A DNA stretch of 42,047 nucleotides from Alphaproteobacteria bacterium (lineage in GTDB: Bacteria; Pseudomonadota; Alphaproteobacteria; Rhodobacterales; Rhodobacteraceae). This document shows positions 26,233 through 35,939 of the stretch, in pieces; position 1 is the first letter of the stretch; each line of letters starts with the position of its first letter. The position numbers were made by a program, and so were the translations under genes. The DNA lies in NCBI GenBank assembly GCA_029289325.1, contig JARFTV010000031.1, positions 6,570-48,616 of the forward strand. The letters run 5' to 3'. Below the pieces are notes generated by a model, which was given only the letters and a program-made list of their open reading frames with translations, did not search any database and was not told the origin of the DNA.

Positions 26233-27782
26233 TGCGGGCCCTTGTGTTGCTGGCGCTGGCCAGCCCCGCCCTGGCTGAGCCGGTGGTGCCGGTCTTTACC
26301 GAGGAGACGGCCGTTTCGGGCCTTGCGACCAGTTTCGAGGGTGACTGGGAGTATATGGTCGGCGGAGGCGTGGCGGCCTTTGACTGCTCGGGCGACGGGA
26401 AGCCGGAGCTGTTCCTGTCGGGCGGGGCCGGGACCTCGGCGCTTTATCTGAACCGCAGCCCGGTGGGCGGCGCGCTGGCCTTTGAGCGGACGGGCGCGCT
26501 GGAGATGGAGGCGGTGCTGGGGGCCTATCCGCTGGATGTGGACAGCGACGGGGAGATGGATCTGGTCATCCTGCGGCTGGGCGAGAACCGGGTGATGCGG
26601 GGCCTGGGCGACTGCCGGTTCGACCCGGCCGACTGGGGGTTCGACGGGGGCGACGCCTGGTCCACCGCCTTTGCCGCGATCTGGGAGCGCGGGCAGGACT
26701 GGCCGACGCTGGCCATCGGCAACTATGTCGACCGGAAGGAAGAGGCCTTTCCCTGGGGCTCGTGCACCGACAACTGGCTGCACCGGCCAGAGGGCCGGGG
26801 CTTCGCCCCGCCGATCCCGCTGACCCCGTCCTTCTGCGCATTGTCGATGATCTTCACCGACTGGAACCGCTCTGGCCAATGGGCGCTGCGGGTGTCGAAC
26901 GACCGCGAATACTACAAGGGCGGGCAGGAGCAGATGTGGCATCTGGAGCCGGGCGCAGCGCCCCGGCTTTACAGCGAGCAGGAAGGCTGGAAGCGGCTGC
27001 GCATCTGGGGAATGGGGATCGCGGCGGCGGATGTGAACCGGGACGGCTATCAGGATTACTTCCTGACCAGCATGGCCGACAACAAGCTGCAATTCCTGAA
27101 GGATCCGGCAAGCGGGCTGCCGGATTACGCCGACCTTGCCTTCAAGTCCGGGGTCACGGCGCACCGGCCCTATACGGGGGGGGATTTCAAGCCGTCGACC
27201 GCCTGGCATCCGCAGTTCGCCGATGTGAACAACGACGGCTGGCTGGACCTGTTCGTGGCCAAGGGCAATGTGGCGAAGATGCCGGATTTCGCGGCCTTGG
27301 ACCCGAACAACCTGCTTCTGGGCCGGCCGGACGGCACCTTTGTCGAAGCGGGCGACCGGGCGGGGGTGGCCAGCATGGGCATCGCGCGTGGGGCGCAGGT
27401 GGTGGACCTGAACCTGGACGGGCTTCTGGACCTGGTGGTGGTGAACCGCTGGGAGCCGGCGCAGGTCTGGCGGCAGACCGGGGCTTCGGGCGGGAACTGG
27501 GTGCAGGTGCGGCTTGAGCAGGACGGGGTGAATCGCGACGCGATCGGCGCCGTGGTGGAGATCCGGCGCGGCGAGGTCGTGGAGCGGCATGAGGTCGTCT
27601 CGGGCGGGGGTCATGCCTCGGGCGGGATGGGCTGGCTGCATTTCGGGCTGGGGGCCGAGACCGCGGCCGAGATGCGGGTGATCTGGCCGGATGGAGGGGC
27701 GGGCGACTGGCTGGAACTGCCGGAAGGGACGTTCCAGATCCTGCGGCCGGATGGCGAGCCTATGGGCTGGGCACCGGGCTGA
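26229..27782 (+). CDS. Secreted CRTAC1-family FG-GAP repeat protein
   Basis: 517 aa with a short signal peptide (RALVLLALASPALA). Five calcium-binding DxDxDG-type loops of FG-GAP/VCBS repeats are visible: DCSGDG, DVDSDG, DVNRDG, DVNNDG and DLNLDG, each followed by a hydrophobic strand. The C-terminus (NWVQVRLEQDGVNRDAIGAVVEIRRG then SGGGHASGGMGWLHFGLG) matches the ASPIC/UnbV domain of CRTAC1 proteins, which usually form an extracellular beta-propeller with a terminal binding domain. It is translationally coupled to the haloperoxidase-like gene, so the two are probably co-exported partners. Role unknown. Confidence 0.9.
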   Translation: MMRALVLLALASPALAEPVVPVFTEETAVSGLATSFEGDWEYMVGGGVAAFDCSGDGKPELFLSGGAGTSALYLNRSPVGGALAFERTGALEMEAVLGAYPLDVDSDGEMDLVILRLGENRVMRGLGDCRFDPADWGFDGGDAWSTAFAAIWERGQDWPTLAIGNYVDRKEEAFPWGSCTDNWLHRPEGRGFAPPIPLTPSFCALSMIFTDWNRSGQWALRVSNDREYYKGGQEQMWHLEPGAAPRLYSEQEGWKRLRIWGMGIAAADVNRDGYQDYFLTSMADNKLQFLKDPASGLPDYADLAFKSGVTAHRPYTGGDFKPSTAWHPQFADVNNDGWLDLFVAKGNVAKMPDFAALDPNNLLLGRPDGTFVEAGDRAGVASMGIARGAQVVDLNLDGLLDLVVVNRWEPAQVWRQTGASGGNWVQVRLEQDGVNRDAIGAVVEIRRGEVVERHEVVSGGGHASGGMGWLHFGLGAETAAEMRVIWPDGGAGDWLELPEGTFQILRPDGEPMGWAPG

Positions 27783-28193
27783 TCCGGCGAATCGGCTGCG
27801 ACCTGCGGTTGCGCTGCGCCAGAACGGCTCGCGGCAGGCGATCGGCCGGGGCTCGCGGGGGCGTTGCCGGGGTTGGTTTTTATGCCACACTGCGCCGCGC
27901 CCGATCCGCGCCACAATGCTGCTGGCCCTGCGGTGGATCCCCGCAGGAAACATCTGGTTTCATGCCGTTCTGTGCATTCATTCACGGAACCTGCCGGGAT
28001 TCGCCCTTATGCCGCCACTTTTCCGCCGCGTTTGCGCCCCATCCCCCGATGCGCCGTTGTCCACGACCCGGCACTCCTGGACAGAAACCGGCGGGACTGT
28101 TGTTGAAACCGACCTTCCGGAGATGCACCCTTTGCCAAAGCGCCCCGGCCTGCTGCCCAGCGGGGCCGCCCCGAGACATGGAAGACGCCACGG
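27783..28193. other. 411-nt gap without a supported gene
   Basis: Frames here are short and none has a convincing start or conserved pattern. The region must hold the promoter and leader of the kinase gene at 28194. I see no tRNA, strong terminator or convincing -35/-10 pair. A slightly A/T-richer stretch (TTGGTTTTTATGCC, ~27871-27884) is the likeliest promoter-proximal spot. Confidence 0.5.
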
Positions 28194-29312
28194 ATGCCAG
28201 GCCCTGAGACGCCGACCTTCGAACCGGATGAGTTGCACGAGGCGGCGGACGGCTTCGCCGACGACCTCAAGCCGGGCACGACGCTTCTCGACGGGCAATA
28301 CACGATCCTGGGCTTCCTGAATTCGGGCGGGTTCGGGATCACCTATCTGGCGAAGGATTCGCTCGACCGGACCGTGGTCATCAAGGAGTGCTTTCCGAAC
28401 ACGCTGTGCCGCCGGTCGACCTCGGTGGTGCGGGCGCGGTCGCGCAAGCATCAGGGCGAATACCAGAGCTTCGTGAAAGGCTTTATCGACGAGGCGCGGA
28501 GCCTGGCCAAGCTGGTTCATCCGAACATCGTCGGCGTGCATCAGGTCTTCGAGGACAATGACACGGCCTATATGGCGATCGACTTCATCGACGGGAAGGA
28601 TCTGCAAGCGGTCATGGAATCGACCGATCAGGCCTTCAGCCCGGCCGAGATCGTGATCCTGCTGAAGAAGATGCTGGGCGCGGTGGACTTCATCCACCAG
28701 GCGGGGATCCTGCACCGCGACATCTCGCCCGACAACATCCTGATCGACCAGAACAACAACCCGGTGCTGATCGACTTTGGCGCCGCGACCGAGCAGGTGG
28801 TGCGCGCAACGCGGGTGCTGACCGGGCGGCGGGTGGTGAAGGACGGCTATTCCCCGCAGGAATTCTATCTGACGGGCGCCGAACAGGGGCCGTGGAGCGA
28901 TCTTTATGCGCTTGGGGCCACCTTCTACATGCTGATCACCGGAAAGGCGCCGCCGGAAAGCCAGCGCCGGCTGGCCATGGTGGCGGAGGGTACGGGCGAC
29001 CCCTATGAGCCGCTGGCCGGGCGGTTCAACGGCTATCCGCCGGGGGTCCTCGAGTCCATCGACCAGGCGACGAAGGTCCTGCCGAAGGACCGGATCCAGA
29101 GCGCCGCGGACTGGCTGGAGCTGATCCGCGCGGGGGAAGAGGCGGGCCGCCAGCCCGCACCCGCCCCTGCCCCGGTCGCGGCCAGTGCGGCCATGCCGAC
29201 CCCGGCCGCTTCGGGGCGGCAGGGCAACGGGTTTGTCTTCGGGGTGCTGCTGGCCGTCGTGGCCGTCGCCATCGCGGGGCTGGGTGGGCTGCTCTACTCG
29301 ATGGTGGATTGA
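28194..29312 (+). CDS. Membrane-anchored Ser/Thr protein kinase
   Basis: 372 aa. The kinase domain (~35-315) has a Gly-rich loop (LNSGGFGITYLAK), catalytic lysine K64 (VVIKECFP), the H174-R175-D176 catalytic loop in HRDISPDN and a D194-F195-G196 metal motif, so it should be active. HRDISPDN in place of HRDLKPEN is a common variant in alphaproteobacteria. A Pro/Ala linker (~318-345) leads to one membrane helix (~348-368) with a few residues outside, so the kinase domain is cytosolic. No sensor domain is visible. Its stop overlaps the HAD gene start by one base (TGATG); it could feed transcription into the polyol genes, but substrates are unknown. Confidence 0.93.
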   Translation: MPGPETPTFEPDELHEAADGFADDLKPGTTLLDGQYTILGFLNSGGFGITYLAKDSLDRTVVIKECFPNTLCRRSTSVVRARSRKHQGEYQSFVKGFIDEARSLAKLVHPNIVGVHQVFEDNDTAYMAIDFIDGKDLQAVMESTDQAFSPAEIVILLKKMLGAVDFIHQAGILHRDISPDNILIDQNNNPVLIDFGAATEQVVRATRVLTGRRVVKDGYSPQEFYLTGAEQGPWSDLYALGATFYMLITGKAPPESQRRLAMVAEGTGDPYEPLAGRFNGYPPGVLESIDQATKVLPKDRIQSAADWLELIRAGEEAGRQPAPAPAPVAASAAMPTPAASGRQGNGFVFGVLLAVVAVAIAGLGGLLYSMVD

Positions 29313-29992
29313 TGGCGCCGGGTCCGTTCGACCTGATCATCTTCGACTGCGACGGGGTGCTGATCGACAGCGAGATCATCTCGGCGCGCAAGCTGGTGCA
29401 GGAGCTGGCCCGGCTGGGGGTGATGATCGACCTGGCCTATGTGGCGCAGCATTTCCTCGGGCGCAGCTATCCCACCGTCATGGCGACGATCCGGCGCGAG
29501 TTCGGGCTGGACCTGCCGGAGAGTTTCGAGGCCACCTACCGCGAGGAGCTGTTGCAGGCCTTCCGGCAGGAGCTGCGGGTGATGCCGGGCGTGGTCGAGG
29601 TGCTGGACCGGCTGGCGGTGCCGTGGTGCGTGGCGACCTCTTCCTCGCCGGGCCGCGCGGAGATGTCGCTGGAGCTGGCGGGTCTGCGCGACCGGGTCGG
29701 CGCACGGCTGTTCACGGCCAGTCAGGTGGCGAACGGCAAGCCGGCGCCGGACCTCTTCCTGTTCGCCGCTGCCCGGATGGGGGTCGCGCCGGACCGCACA
29801 CTGGTGATAGAAGACAGTCGGACCGGGCTACTGGCCGCCCAGGCGGCAGGGATGACGGTCTGGCAGTTCACCGGGGGCAGTCATTTCCACACCGGCGCAC
29901 CGGATGCGCCGCCCGATCCGCCTCCGGCGCGCCGGTTCGATGATTTCACCCAGTTCTTCCAGCCCGTCCCAGCCCTGCAGAGACCGCGATGA
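29312..29992 (+). CDS. HAD-superfamily sugar-phosphate phosphatase
   Basis: 226 aa cytosolic hydrolase of the beta-phosphoglucomutase-like HAD group. Motif I is FDCDGVLIDSE with nucleophile D12 and acid D14; motif II is CVATSSSPGR (~110), motif III the lysine in ANGKPAPDLF (~145), motif IV VIEDSRTG (~170). An alpha-helical cap sits between motifs I and II. I took the ATG at 29312; a TTG three bases earlier is also possible. Overlap with both the kinase stop (1 nt) and the SorC start (4 nt) ties it to the polyol locus, so a sugar- or polyol-phosphate is a reasonable but unproven substrate. Confidence 0.88.
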   Translation: MAPGPFDLIIFDCDGVLIDSEIISARKLVQELARLGVMIDLAYVAQHFLGRSYPTVMATIRREFGLDLPESFEATYREELLQAFRQELRVMPGVVEVLDRLAVPWCVATSSSPGRAEMSLELAGLRDRVGARLFTASQVANGKPAPDLFLFAAARMGVAPDRTLVIEDSRTGLLAAQAAGMTVWQFTGGSHFHTGAPDAPPDPPPARRFDDFTQFFQPVPALQRPR

Positions 29993-30945
29993 GCCGCCCC
30001 GAACCCGACCCTTCCCTGCAGGACGAAGCGGCCCGCGCCGGATGGCTGTACTATGTGGGCGGTCTGACGCAGGACCAGATCGCCGCCGAACTGGGCGTCA
30101 GCCGCCAGCGCGCCCAGCGCCTGGTCAGCCGGGCCATGGCCGAGGGGCTGATCCAGGTCCGTCTGAACCATCGGCTGGGGGTCTGCCTCGACCTTGAGGC
30201 CGAGCTTTGCCGCCGCTTCGGACTGTCCCGCGCCCGGGTCTCGCCGGGTCTGGGCCCCGGCGCTGATCCGGCCCGCGCCATCGCCCCCGCCGCCGCGGCC
30301 GAGCTGGAGCGGGTATTGCGGATGTCCGAGCCCCAGGTCATCGCCTTCGGCACCGGGCGCGCCCTGCGGGCGATGGCCGAGCAGTTCACTTTCGCGGACC
30401 CGGTGACGCACCGAATCGTTTCGCTTCTGGGCAATATCGCGCCGGACGGGTCGGCCACGCTTTATGACGTGATCAGCCGGATCGCCGAGAAGCTGAACGC
30501 CCCCTATTACCCGATGCCGGTCCCGGTGATTTCGGACACGCCGGAAGAGCGCGAGTTCTTCATGCATCTGCGACCGGTCCGCAATGTCTACAACCTGGCG
30601 CGGGCGGCGGATGTCACCTTTGTCGGCATCGGTCAGATGGGGCCGGATGCGCCATTGGCCGTGGATGGATTTGTCACGCCGGAAGCCCTGCGTGAGCTGC
30701 AGTCCGTTGGGGCCGTTGGGGAAATCGGCAGCTGGGTCTTTGACGCGGCAGGCCGCTACATCGACTCTCCGCGCAATGCGCTGGTCGGCGGCGTGCGGGT
30801 GGAGCCGGGCCAGACCAAGCCCGTGATCGCCGTCGCCGCCGGGCCCGCCAAGGTCCCCGCGATCCGAGCAGCGCTGATCGGGCGGATCGTGAACGGGCTG
30901 GTGACGGACGAGGCAACCGCCGCCGCCCTCTTGCGCGACATCTGA
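29989..30945 (+). CDS. SorC-family transcriptional regulator of the polyol operon
   Basis: 318 aa. An N-terminal winged-helix domain has GLTQDQIAAELGVSRQRAQRLVSRAMAEGLI at ~25-55. The rest is the SorC/DeoR-type sugar-phosphate sensor domain: VIAFGTGRALRAMAEQF, DVTFVGIGQMGPDAPL, IGSWVFDAAGRYIDSP and a closing VIAVAAGPAKVPAIRAAL. SorC regulators bind phosphorylated sugars or polyols. It starts within the HAD stop (ATGA) and ends 117 nt before smoE. Repeated and inverted ATGAG/CTCAT sequences in that spacer are its likely binding sites, so it probably controls the smo operon; activator or repressor cannot be told. Confidence 0.92.
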   Translation: MSRPEPDPSLQDEAARAGWLYYVGGLTQDQIAAELGVSRQRAQRLVSRAMAEGLIQVRLNHRLGVCLDLEAELCRRFGLSRARVSPGLGPGADPARAIAPAAAAELERVLRMSEPQVIAFGTGRALRAMAEQFTFADPVTHRIVSLLGNIAPDGSATLYDVISRIAEKLNAPYYPMPVPVISDTPEEREFFMHLRPVRNVYNLARAADVTFVGIGQMGPDAPLAVDGFVTPEALRELQSVGAVGEIGSWVFDAAGRYIDSPRNALVGGVRVEPGQTKPVIAVAAGPAKVPAIRAALIGRIVNGLVTDEATAAALLRDI

Positions 30946-30984
30946 CAGAGCCGCCAACCGTGCTGCCGCAGCGTAACTGGGGGC

Positions 30985-31041
30985 TTGACGACTCTGGTCG
31001 GTATATGAGTAAATGCTCAACAGGCGAGGAAATGCTCATAT
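30985..31041 (+). promoter_or_regulatory. smoE promoter region with probable SorC operator
   Basis: A -35-like TTGACG (30985-30990) is followed by an array of related sites: TGAGTAAATGCTCA (31006-31019, inverted TGAG/CTCA), a second AAATGCTCATAT (31030-31041), and outer arms ATATGAG (31003-31009) / CTCATAT (31035-31041). The word AAATGCTCA occurs twice, 19 nt apart. Location between the regulator and the first transporter gene fits an operator. The -10 box is unclear (TAAATG at 31010-31015 gives a 19-nt spacer). Confidence 0.6.
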
Positions 31042-31062
31042 CGCCAATCTGGGAGGATTACC

Positions 31063-32373
31063 ATGACTGTGACATTCCGCGCCCTTCTGGGCGCGTCGGT
31101 TGCGTTCACCCTGACGGGTGCCGCGCTGGCGGAAACCACCATCACCGTTGCCACCGTGAACAACGGCGACATGATCCGCATGCAGGGTCTGATGGACGAC
31201 TTCTATGCCAAGCACCCCGACATCAAGGTCGAGTGGGTGACGCTGGAAGAAAACGTCCTGCGCCAGAACGTGACCACCGATATCGCCACGGGCGGCGGTC
31301 AGTATGACGTTCTGACCATCGGCACCTACGAGGTTCCGATCTGGGGCAAGCAGGGCTGGCTGGCATCGCTGAACGATCTGCCCGCCGATTATGACGTGGA
31401 CGACCTGCTGCCCGCGATCCGCGGCGGTCTGACCGTGGACGGCACGCTTTACGCCTCGCCCTTCTACGGCGAAAGCTCGATGGTCATGTACCGGACCGAC
31501 CTGATGCAGGCCGCCGGCATGGAGATGCCCGAGGCCCCGACCTGGGCCGATATCGAGACGGCCGCCGCCGCGATGCACAACCCGGATGCGGGCGTCTATG
31601 GCGTCTGCCTGCGCGGCAAGGCGGGCTGGGGCGAGAACACGGCCTTCATCACGGCGATGTCCAACAGCTTTGGCGCGCGCTGGTTCGACGAGAACTGGGT
31701 GCCGCAGTTCGACCAGCCGGAGTGGAAGGCGACGCTCGACTTCTACCTGAACCTGATGAACAGCTATGGCCCTCCGGGGGCGTCGAACAACGGGTTCAAC
31801 GAGAACCTGACGCTGTTCAACCAGGGCAAGTGCGGGATGTGGATCGACGCCACCGTCGCGGCCAGCTTCGTGACCGGCAAGGATTCCACCGTGGCCGACA
31901 GCGTGGGCTTCGCGCTGGCGCCGGACAACGGTCTGGGCAAGCGCGGCAACTGGCTCTGGGCCTGGAGCCTTGCGATCCCGGCTTCCAGCCAGAAGCAGGA
32001 CGCCGCCAAGGCCTTCATCAACTGGGCCACGAACAAGGACTATCTGGCGCTTGTGGCCGAGAAGGAAGGCTGGGCCAACGTGCCCCCCGGCACCCGCACC
32101 TCGCTTTATGCCAACGAGGACTATGCCAAGGTCCCCTTCGCCAAGATGACGATCGACAGCATCAACACGGCTGACCCGAACAACCCGAGCGTCAAGCCCG
32201 TGCCCTATGTCGGCGTCCAGTTCGTCGCCATCCCCGAGTTCCAGGGGATGGGCACCACGGTGGGCGAGATCTTCTCGGCCGCGCTGGCGGGCCAGAAGAC
32301 CGCCGATCAGGCGCTGGCCGAGGCGCAGGCTGCCGTGACCGAAGAGATGAAAGCCTCGGGCTACATCGAGTAA
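31063..32373 (+). CDS. smoE: Sorbitol/mannitol ABC transporter, substrate-binding protein
   Basis: 436 aa periplasmic protein with a Sec signal peptide (residues 1-23, cut after GAALA). It belongs to the family-1 extracellular solute-binding proteins: TITVATVNNGDMIRMQGLMDDFYAKHPDIKVEWVT, then TGGGQYDVLTIGTYEVPIWGKQGWL. Tight linkage to the permeases, ATPase, SmoS and MtlK in the order known from Rhodobacter sphaeroides supports a hexitol ligand. GGGAGGA precedes the ATG by about 8 nt. A strong hairpin follows the stop, as expected for a binding protein made in excess over the membrane subunits. Confidence 0.92.
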   Translation: MTVTFRALLGASVAFTLTGAALAETTITVATVNNGDMIRMQGLMDDFYAKHPDIKVEWVTLEENVLRQNVTTDIATGGGQYDVLTIGTYEVPIWGKQGWLASLNDLPADYDVDDLLPAIRGGLTVDGTLYASPFYGESSMVMYRTDLMQAAGMEMPEAPTWADIETAAAAMHNPDAGVYGVCLRGKAGWGENTAFITAMSNSFGARWFDENWVPQFDQPEWKATLDFYLNLMNSYGPPGASNNGFNENLTLFNQGKCGMWIDATVAASFVTGKDSTVADSVGFALAPDNGLGKRGNWLWAWSLAIPASSQKQDAAKAFINWATNKDYLALVAEKEGWANVPPGTRTSLYANEDYAKVPFAKMTIDSINTADPNNPSVKPVPYVGVQFVAIPEFQGMGTTVGEIFSAALAGQKTADQALAEAQAAVTEEMKASGYIE

Positions 32374-32381
32374 CGACCGTT

Positions 32382-32407
32382 CCGGGGCTGGCGCTCGCCG
32401 GCCCCGG
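32382..32407 (+). terminator. Intercistronic hairpin between smoE and smoF
   Basis: CCGGGGCTGGC-GCTC-GCCGGCCCCGG: 11-nt arms with one G-T wobble, starting 9 nt after the smoE stop and without a T run. Such hairpins after binding-protein genes typically stabilise the upstream mRNA and cut read-through, giving more SmoE than permease. Confidence 0.7.
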
Positions 32408-32462
32408 AGCCCTTGGGCGAAAACTCGCCCCGCACCCTGCCCCCTTACGAAAGACGCGTCCC

Positions 32463-33335
32463 ATGTCCACGCAATCCACCCGCATGGCCGCCCGCTTCAT
32501 GGTGGCGCCCTCGGTGCTTGTCCTGCTTGTCTGGATGATCGTGCCGCTGGCAATGACGGCGTATTTCTCGTTCCGGCTCTACCGGCTTCTGTCGCCGGAC
32601 CGGACCGGCTGGGTGGGTTTCAACAACTATGTCTGGTTCTTCAACTCGCCCGATTTCTGGCTGGCGCTGACCAATACGCTGATGCTGGTCGGAGGCGTGC
32701 TGGTGATCACGGTGGTCCTTGGCATCCTGATCGCGCTGCTGCTGGACCAGCCGGTCAAGGGCCAGGGTCTGCTGCGCATCCTGGTGATCGCGCCCTTCTT
32801 CGTGATGCCGCCCGTGGCCGCCTCGATCTGGGAAAACCTGTTCATGCATCCGCAGAACGGGCTGTTCGCCGCGCTGGCCCGAGGCTTTGGCGCGCAACCC
32901 ATCCTGTTCCTGGAAAGCTACCCCATGCCCTCGGTCATCGGAATCGTCGCATGGGAGTGGCTGCCCTTCGCCACGCTGATCTTCGTGACCGCGCTGCAGT
33001 CGCTGTCGTCCGAGCAGCTGGAGGCGGCCGAGATGGACGGGGCCTCGGCCTTCAACCGCTTCCGCTATATCATCCTGCCGCATCTGACCCGGGCGATCAC
33101 CGTGGTGATCCTGATCCAGACGATCTTCCTGCTGGGCATCTTCGGCGAGATCTTCACCACCACGCAAGGCGGGCCGGGGTCGGCCTCGACCACCCTGCCC
33201 TACATGATCTTCAAGCAGGCCATCGCGGCCAAGGACATCGGGCGCGCGGCGGCGGGCGGGATCATCGCGGTGATCCTGGCCAATATCGTGGCCTATTTCC
33301 TGATGCGCGGCCTCGGCCGCCATCTGGACGCGTAA
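32463..33335 (+). CDS. smoF: Sorbitol/mannitol ABC transporter, permease
   Basis: 290 aa inner membrane protein with six predicted helices, starting near residue 12 (VAPSVLVLLVWMIVPLAMTAYFSF). The EAA loop that contacts the ATPase reads EQLEAAEMDGASAFNRFRYIILPHL near residue 180-205. It is a MalF/UgpA-type permease. It pairs with SmoG and is followed by it after 11 nt. The long 89-nt spacer from smoE contains the hairpin listed separately. Confidence 0.93.
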   Translation: MSTQSTRMAARFMVAPSVLVLLVWMIVPLAMTAYFSFRLYRLLSPDRTGWVGFNNYVWFFNSPDFWLALTNTLMLVGGVLVITVVLGILIALLLDQPVKGQGLLRILVIAPFFVMPPVAASIWENLFMHPQNGLFAALARGFGAQPILFLESYPMPSVIGIVAWEWLPFATLIFVTALQSLSSEQLEAAEMDGASAFNRFRYIILPHLTRAITVVILIQTIFLLGIFGEIFTTTQGGPGSASTTLPYMIFKQAIAAKDIGRAAAGGIIAVILANIVAYFLMRGLGRHLDA

Positions 33336-33346
33336 GGAGGACCGAG

Positions 33347-34177
33347 ATGGCCCGCGCCGCATCCCCCCGCCGCAAGCTGATCACCACGCTGGCCGCCTGG
33401 ACGGTCGCGCTGATCATCTTCTTTCCCGTCCTCTGGATGATCCTGACCAGCTTCAAGACCGAGGCCAGCGCCGTCGCCATGCCGCCGCAGTTCCTGTCGG
33501 CCGACTGGACGCTGGAGAATTACGTCGAGGTCTGGGGCCGGTCGGCCTATCCCCGGTTCTTCTGGAATTCGGTGGTGATCGCGGTCGGTTCGACCCTGCT
33601 GGGGCTGGTCATCGCGATCCCGGCCGCCTGGGCCATGGCCTTCGTGCCGGGCAAGCGGACCAAGGACCTGTTGATGTGGATGCTGTCGACCAAGATGATG
33701 CCCGCCGTCGCGGTGATGATCCCGATCTACCTGCTGTTCCTGCGCTTCGGCCTGCTGGATACGCGGATCGGGCTGGTCCTTGTCCTGATGCTGATGAACC
33801 TGCCGATCATCATCTGGATGCTTTACACCTATTTCAAGGAGATCCCCGCCGAGATCCTTGAGGCCGCGCGGATGGACGGGGCCAGCCTCTGGAACGAGAT
33901 CCTGTATGTCCTGACGCCGATGGCGGTGCCGGGCATCGCCTCGACCATGCTCTTGAACATCATCCTGGCCTGGAACGAGGCGTTCTGGACCATCACGCTG
34001 ACCACCACCCGGGCGGCGCCCCTGTCGGCCTTCATCGCCAGCTTCTCGGCGCCGCAGGGCCTGTTCTACGCGAAACTCTCGGCGGCCTCGGCCATGGCCA
34101 TCCTGCCGATCCTGATCCTTGGCTGGTTCAGCCAGAAGCAACTCGTCCGCGGCCTGACCTTCGGCGCGGTGAAGTGA
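33347..34177 (+). CDS. smoG: Sorbitol/mannitol ABC transporter, permease
   Basis: 276 aa MalG-type inner membrane permease with six helices; the first is ~11-32 (TTLAAWTVALIIFFPVLWMIL) followed by the TSFKTEASA loop. The EAA loop is AEILEAARMDGASLWNEILYVLTPMAVPG at ~170-198. I chose the ATG at 33347, which has AAGGAGGA 6-13 nt upstream overlapping the SmoF end; the longer open frame before it overlaps smoF and is not coding. It lies 6 nt before smoK. Confidence 0.93.
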   Translation: MARAASPRRKLITTLAAWTVALIIFFPVLWMILTSFKTEASAVAMPPQFLSADWTLENYVEVWGRSAYPRFFWNSVVIAVGSTLLGLVIAIPAAWAMAFVPGKRTKDLLMWMLSTKMMPAVAVMIPIYLLFLRFGLLDTRIGLVLVLMLMNLPIIIWMLYTYFKEIPAEILEAARMDGASLWNEILYVLTPMAVPGIASTMLLNIILAWNEAFWTITLTTTRAAPLSAFIASFSAPQGLFYAKLSAASAMAILPILILGWFSQKQLVRGLTFGAVK

Positions 34178-34183
34178 GGTAAC

Positions 34184-35169
<986 letters not shown>

Positions 35170-35173
<4 letters not shown>

Positions 35174-35937
35174 GACTGCAGGGCAAGACTGCGCTGATCA
35201 CCGGGGCCGCGCGGGGCATCGGGCTGGAATTCGCCCGCGCCTATATCGCCGAGGGCGCGACGGTCGCCCTGGCCGATGTGAACGCCGAGGCGGTAGCGCA
35301 GGCGGCCGAGGCTCTGGGCCCCAAGGCCGTGCCGGTGGTGATGGACGTGACCCGGCAGGACAGCATCGACGCCGGCTTCGCGGGGGCCGTGGCCCGGATG
35401 GGGCATCTGGATATCCTGATCAACAACGCCGCCCTGTTCAGCGCCGCGCCCATCGTGGAGATCACCCGGGCCGATTACGACCGGCTCTTCGCGGTGAACG
35501 TGGCCGGGACGCTCTTCTGCCTGCAGGCCGCCGCACGGCACATGATCCCGCGCGGCGAGGGGACGATCATCAACATGGCCAGCCAGGCCGGACGGCGGGG
35601 GGAATCCCTCGTGGCGGTCTATTGCGCGACCAAGGCGGCGGTGATCTCGCTTACCCAATCGGCGGGGCTGAACCTGATCCGCCACGGCATCAACGTGAAC
35701 GCCATCGCTCCGGGCGTGGTGGATGGCGAACATTGGGACGGCGTCGACGCCTTCTTTGCCCGCTACGAAGGCAAGCCCCCCGGCCAGAAGAAGCGCGAGG
35801 TCGGCGCGGCCGTCCCCTTCGGCCGGATGGGAACCGCACAGGATCTGACCGGCATGGCGATCTTCCTTGCCACGCCGGAAGCGAAATACATCGTCGCCCA
35901 ATGCTTCGGCGTGGACGGCGGCAACTGGATGGCCTGA
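35170..35937 (+). CDS. smoS: Sorbitol dehydrogenase (SDR type)
   Basis: 255 aa. It closely resembles the crystallised Rhodobacter sphaeroides sorbitol dehydrogenase as I remember it: [18 protein letters not shown] start, [13 protein letters not shown]-type segment (here [13 protein letters not shown]), [19 protein letters not shown] with Y151 and K155, and a [20 protein letters not shown] segment. It oxidises D-sorbitol to D-fructose with NAD+ and may also accept galactitol. It is coupled to smoK by ATGA and precedes mtlK by 2 nt. Confidence 0.95.
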
Positions 35938-35939
35938 AG

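Noticed and set aside
28194-29312. Type VI secretion-linked kinase (PpkA)
   Set aside because: No tss genes, forkhead-associated protein or PppA-type phosphatase is nearby; the downstream phosphatase is a HAD sugar-phosphatase type.
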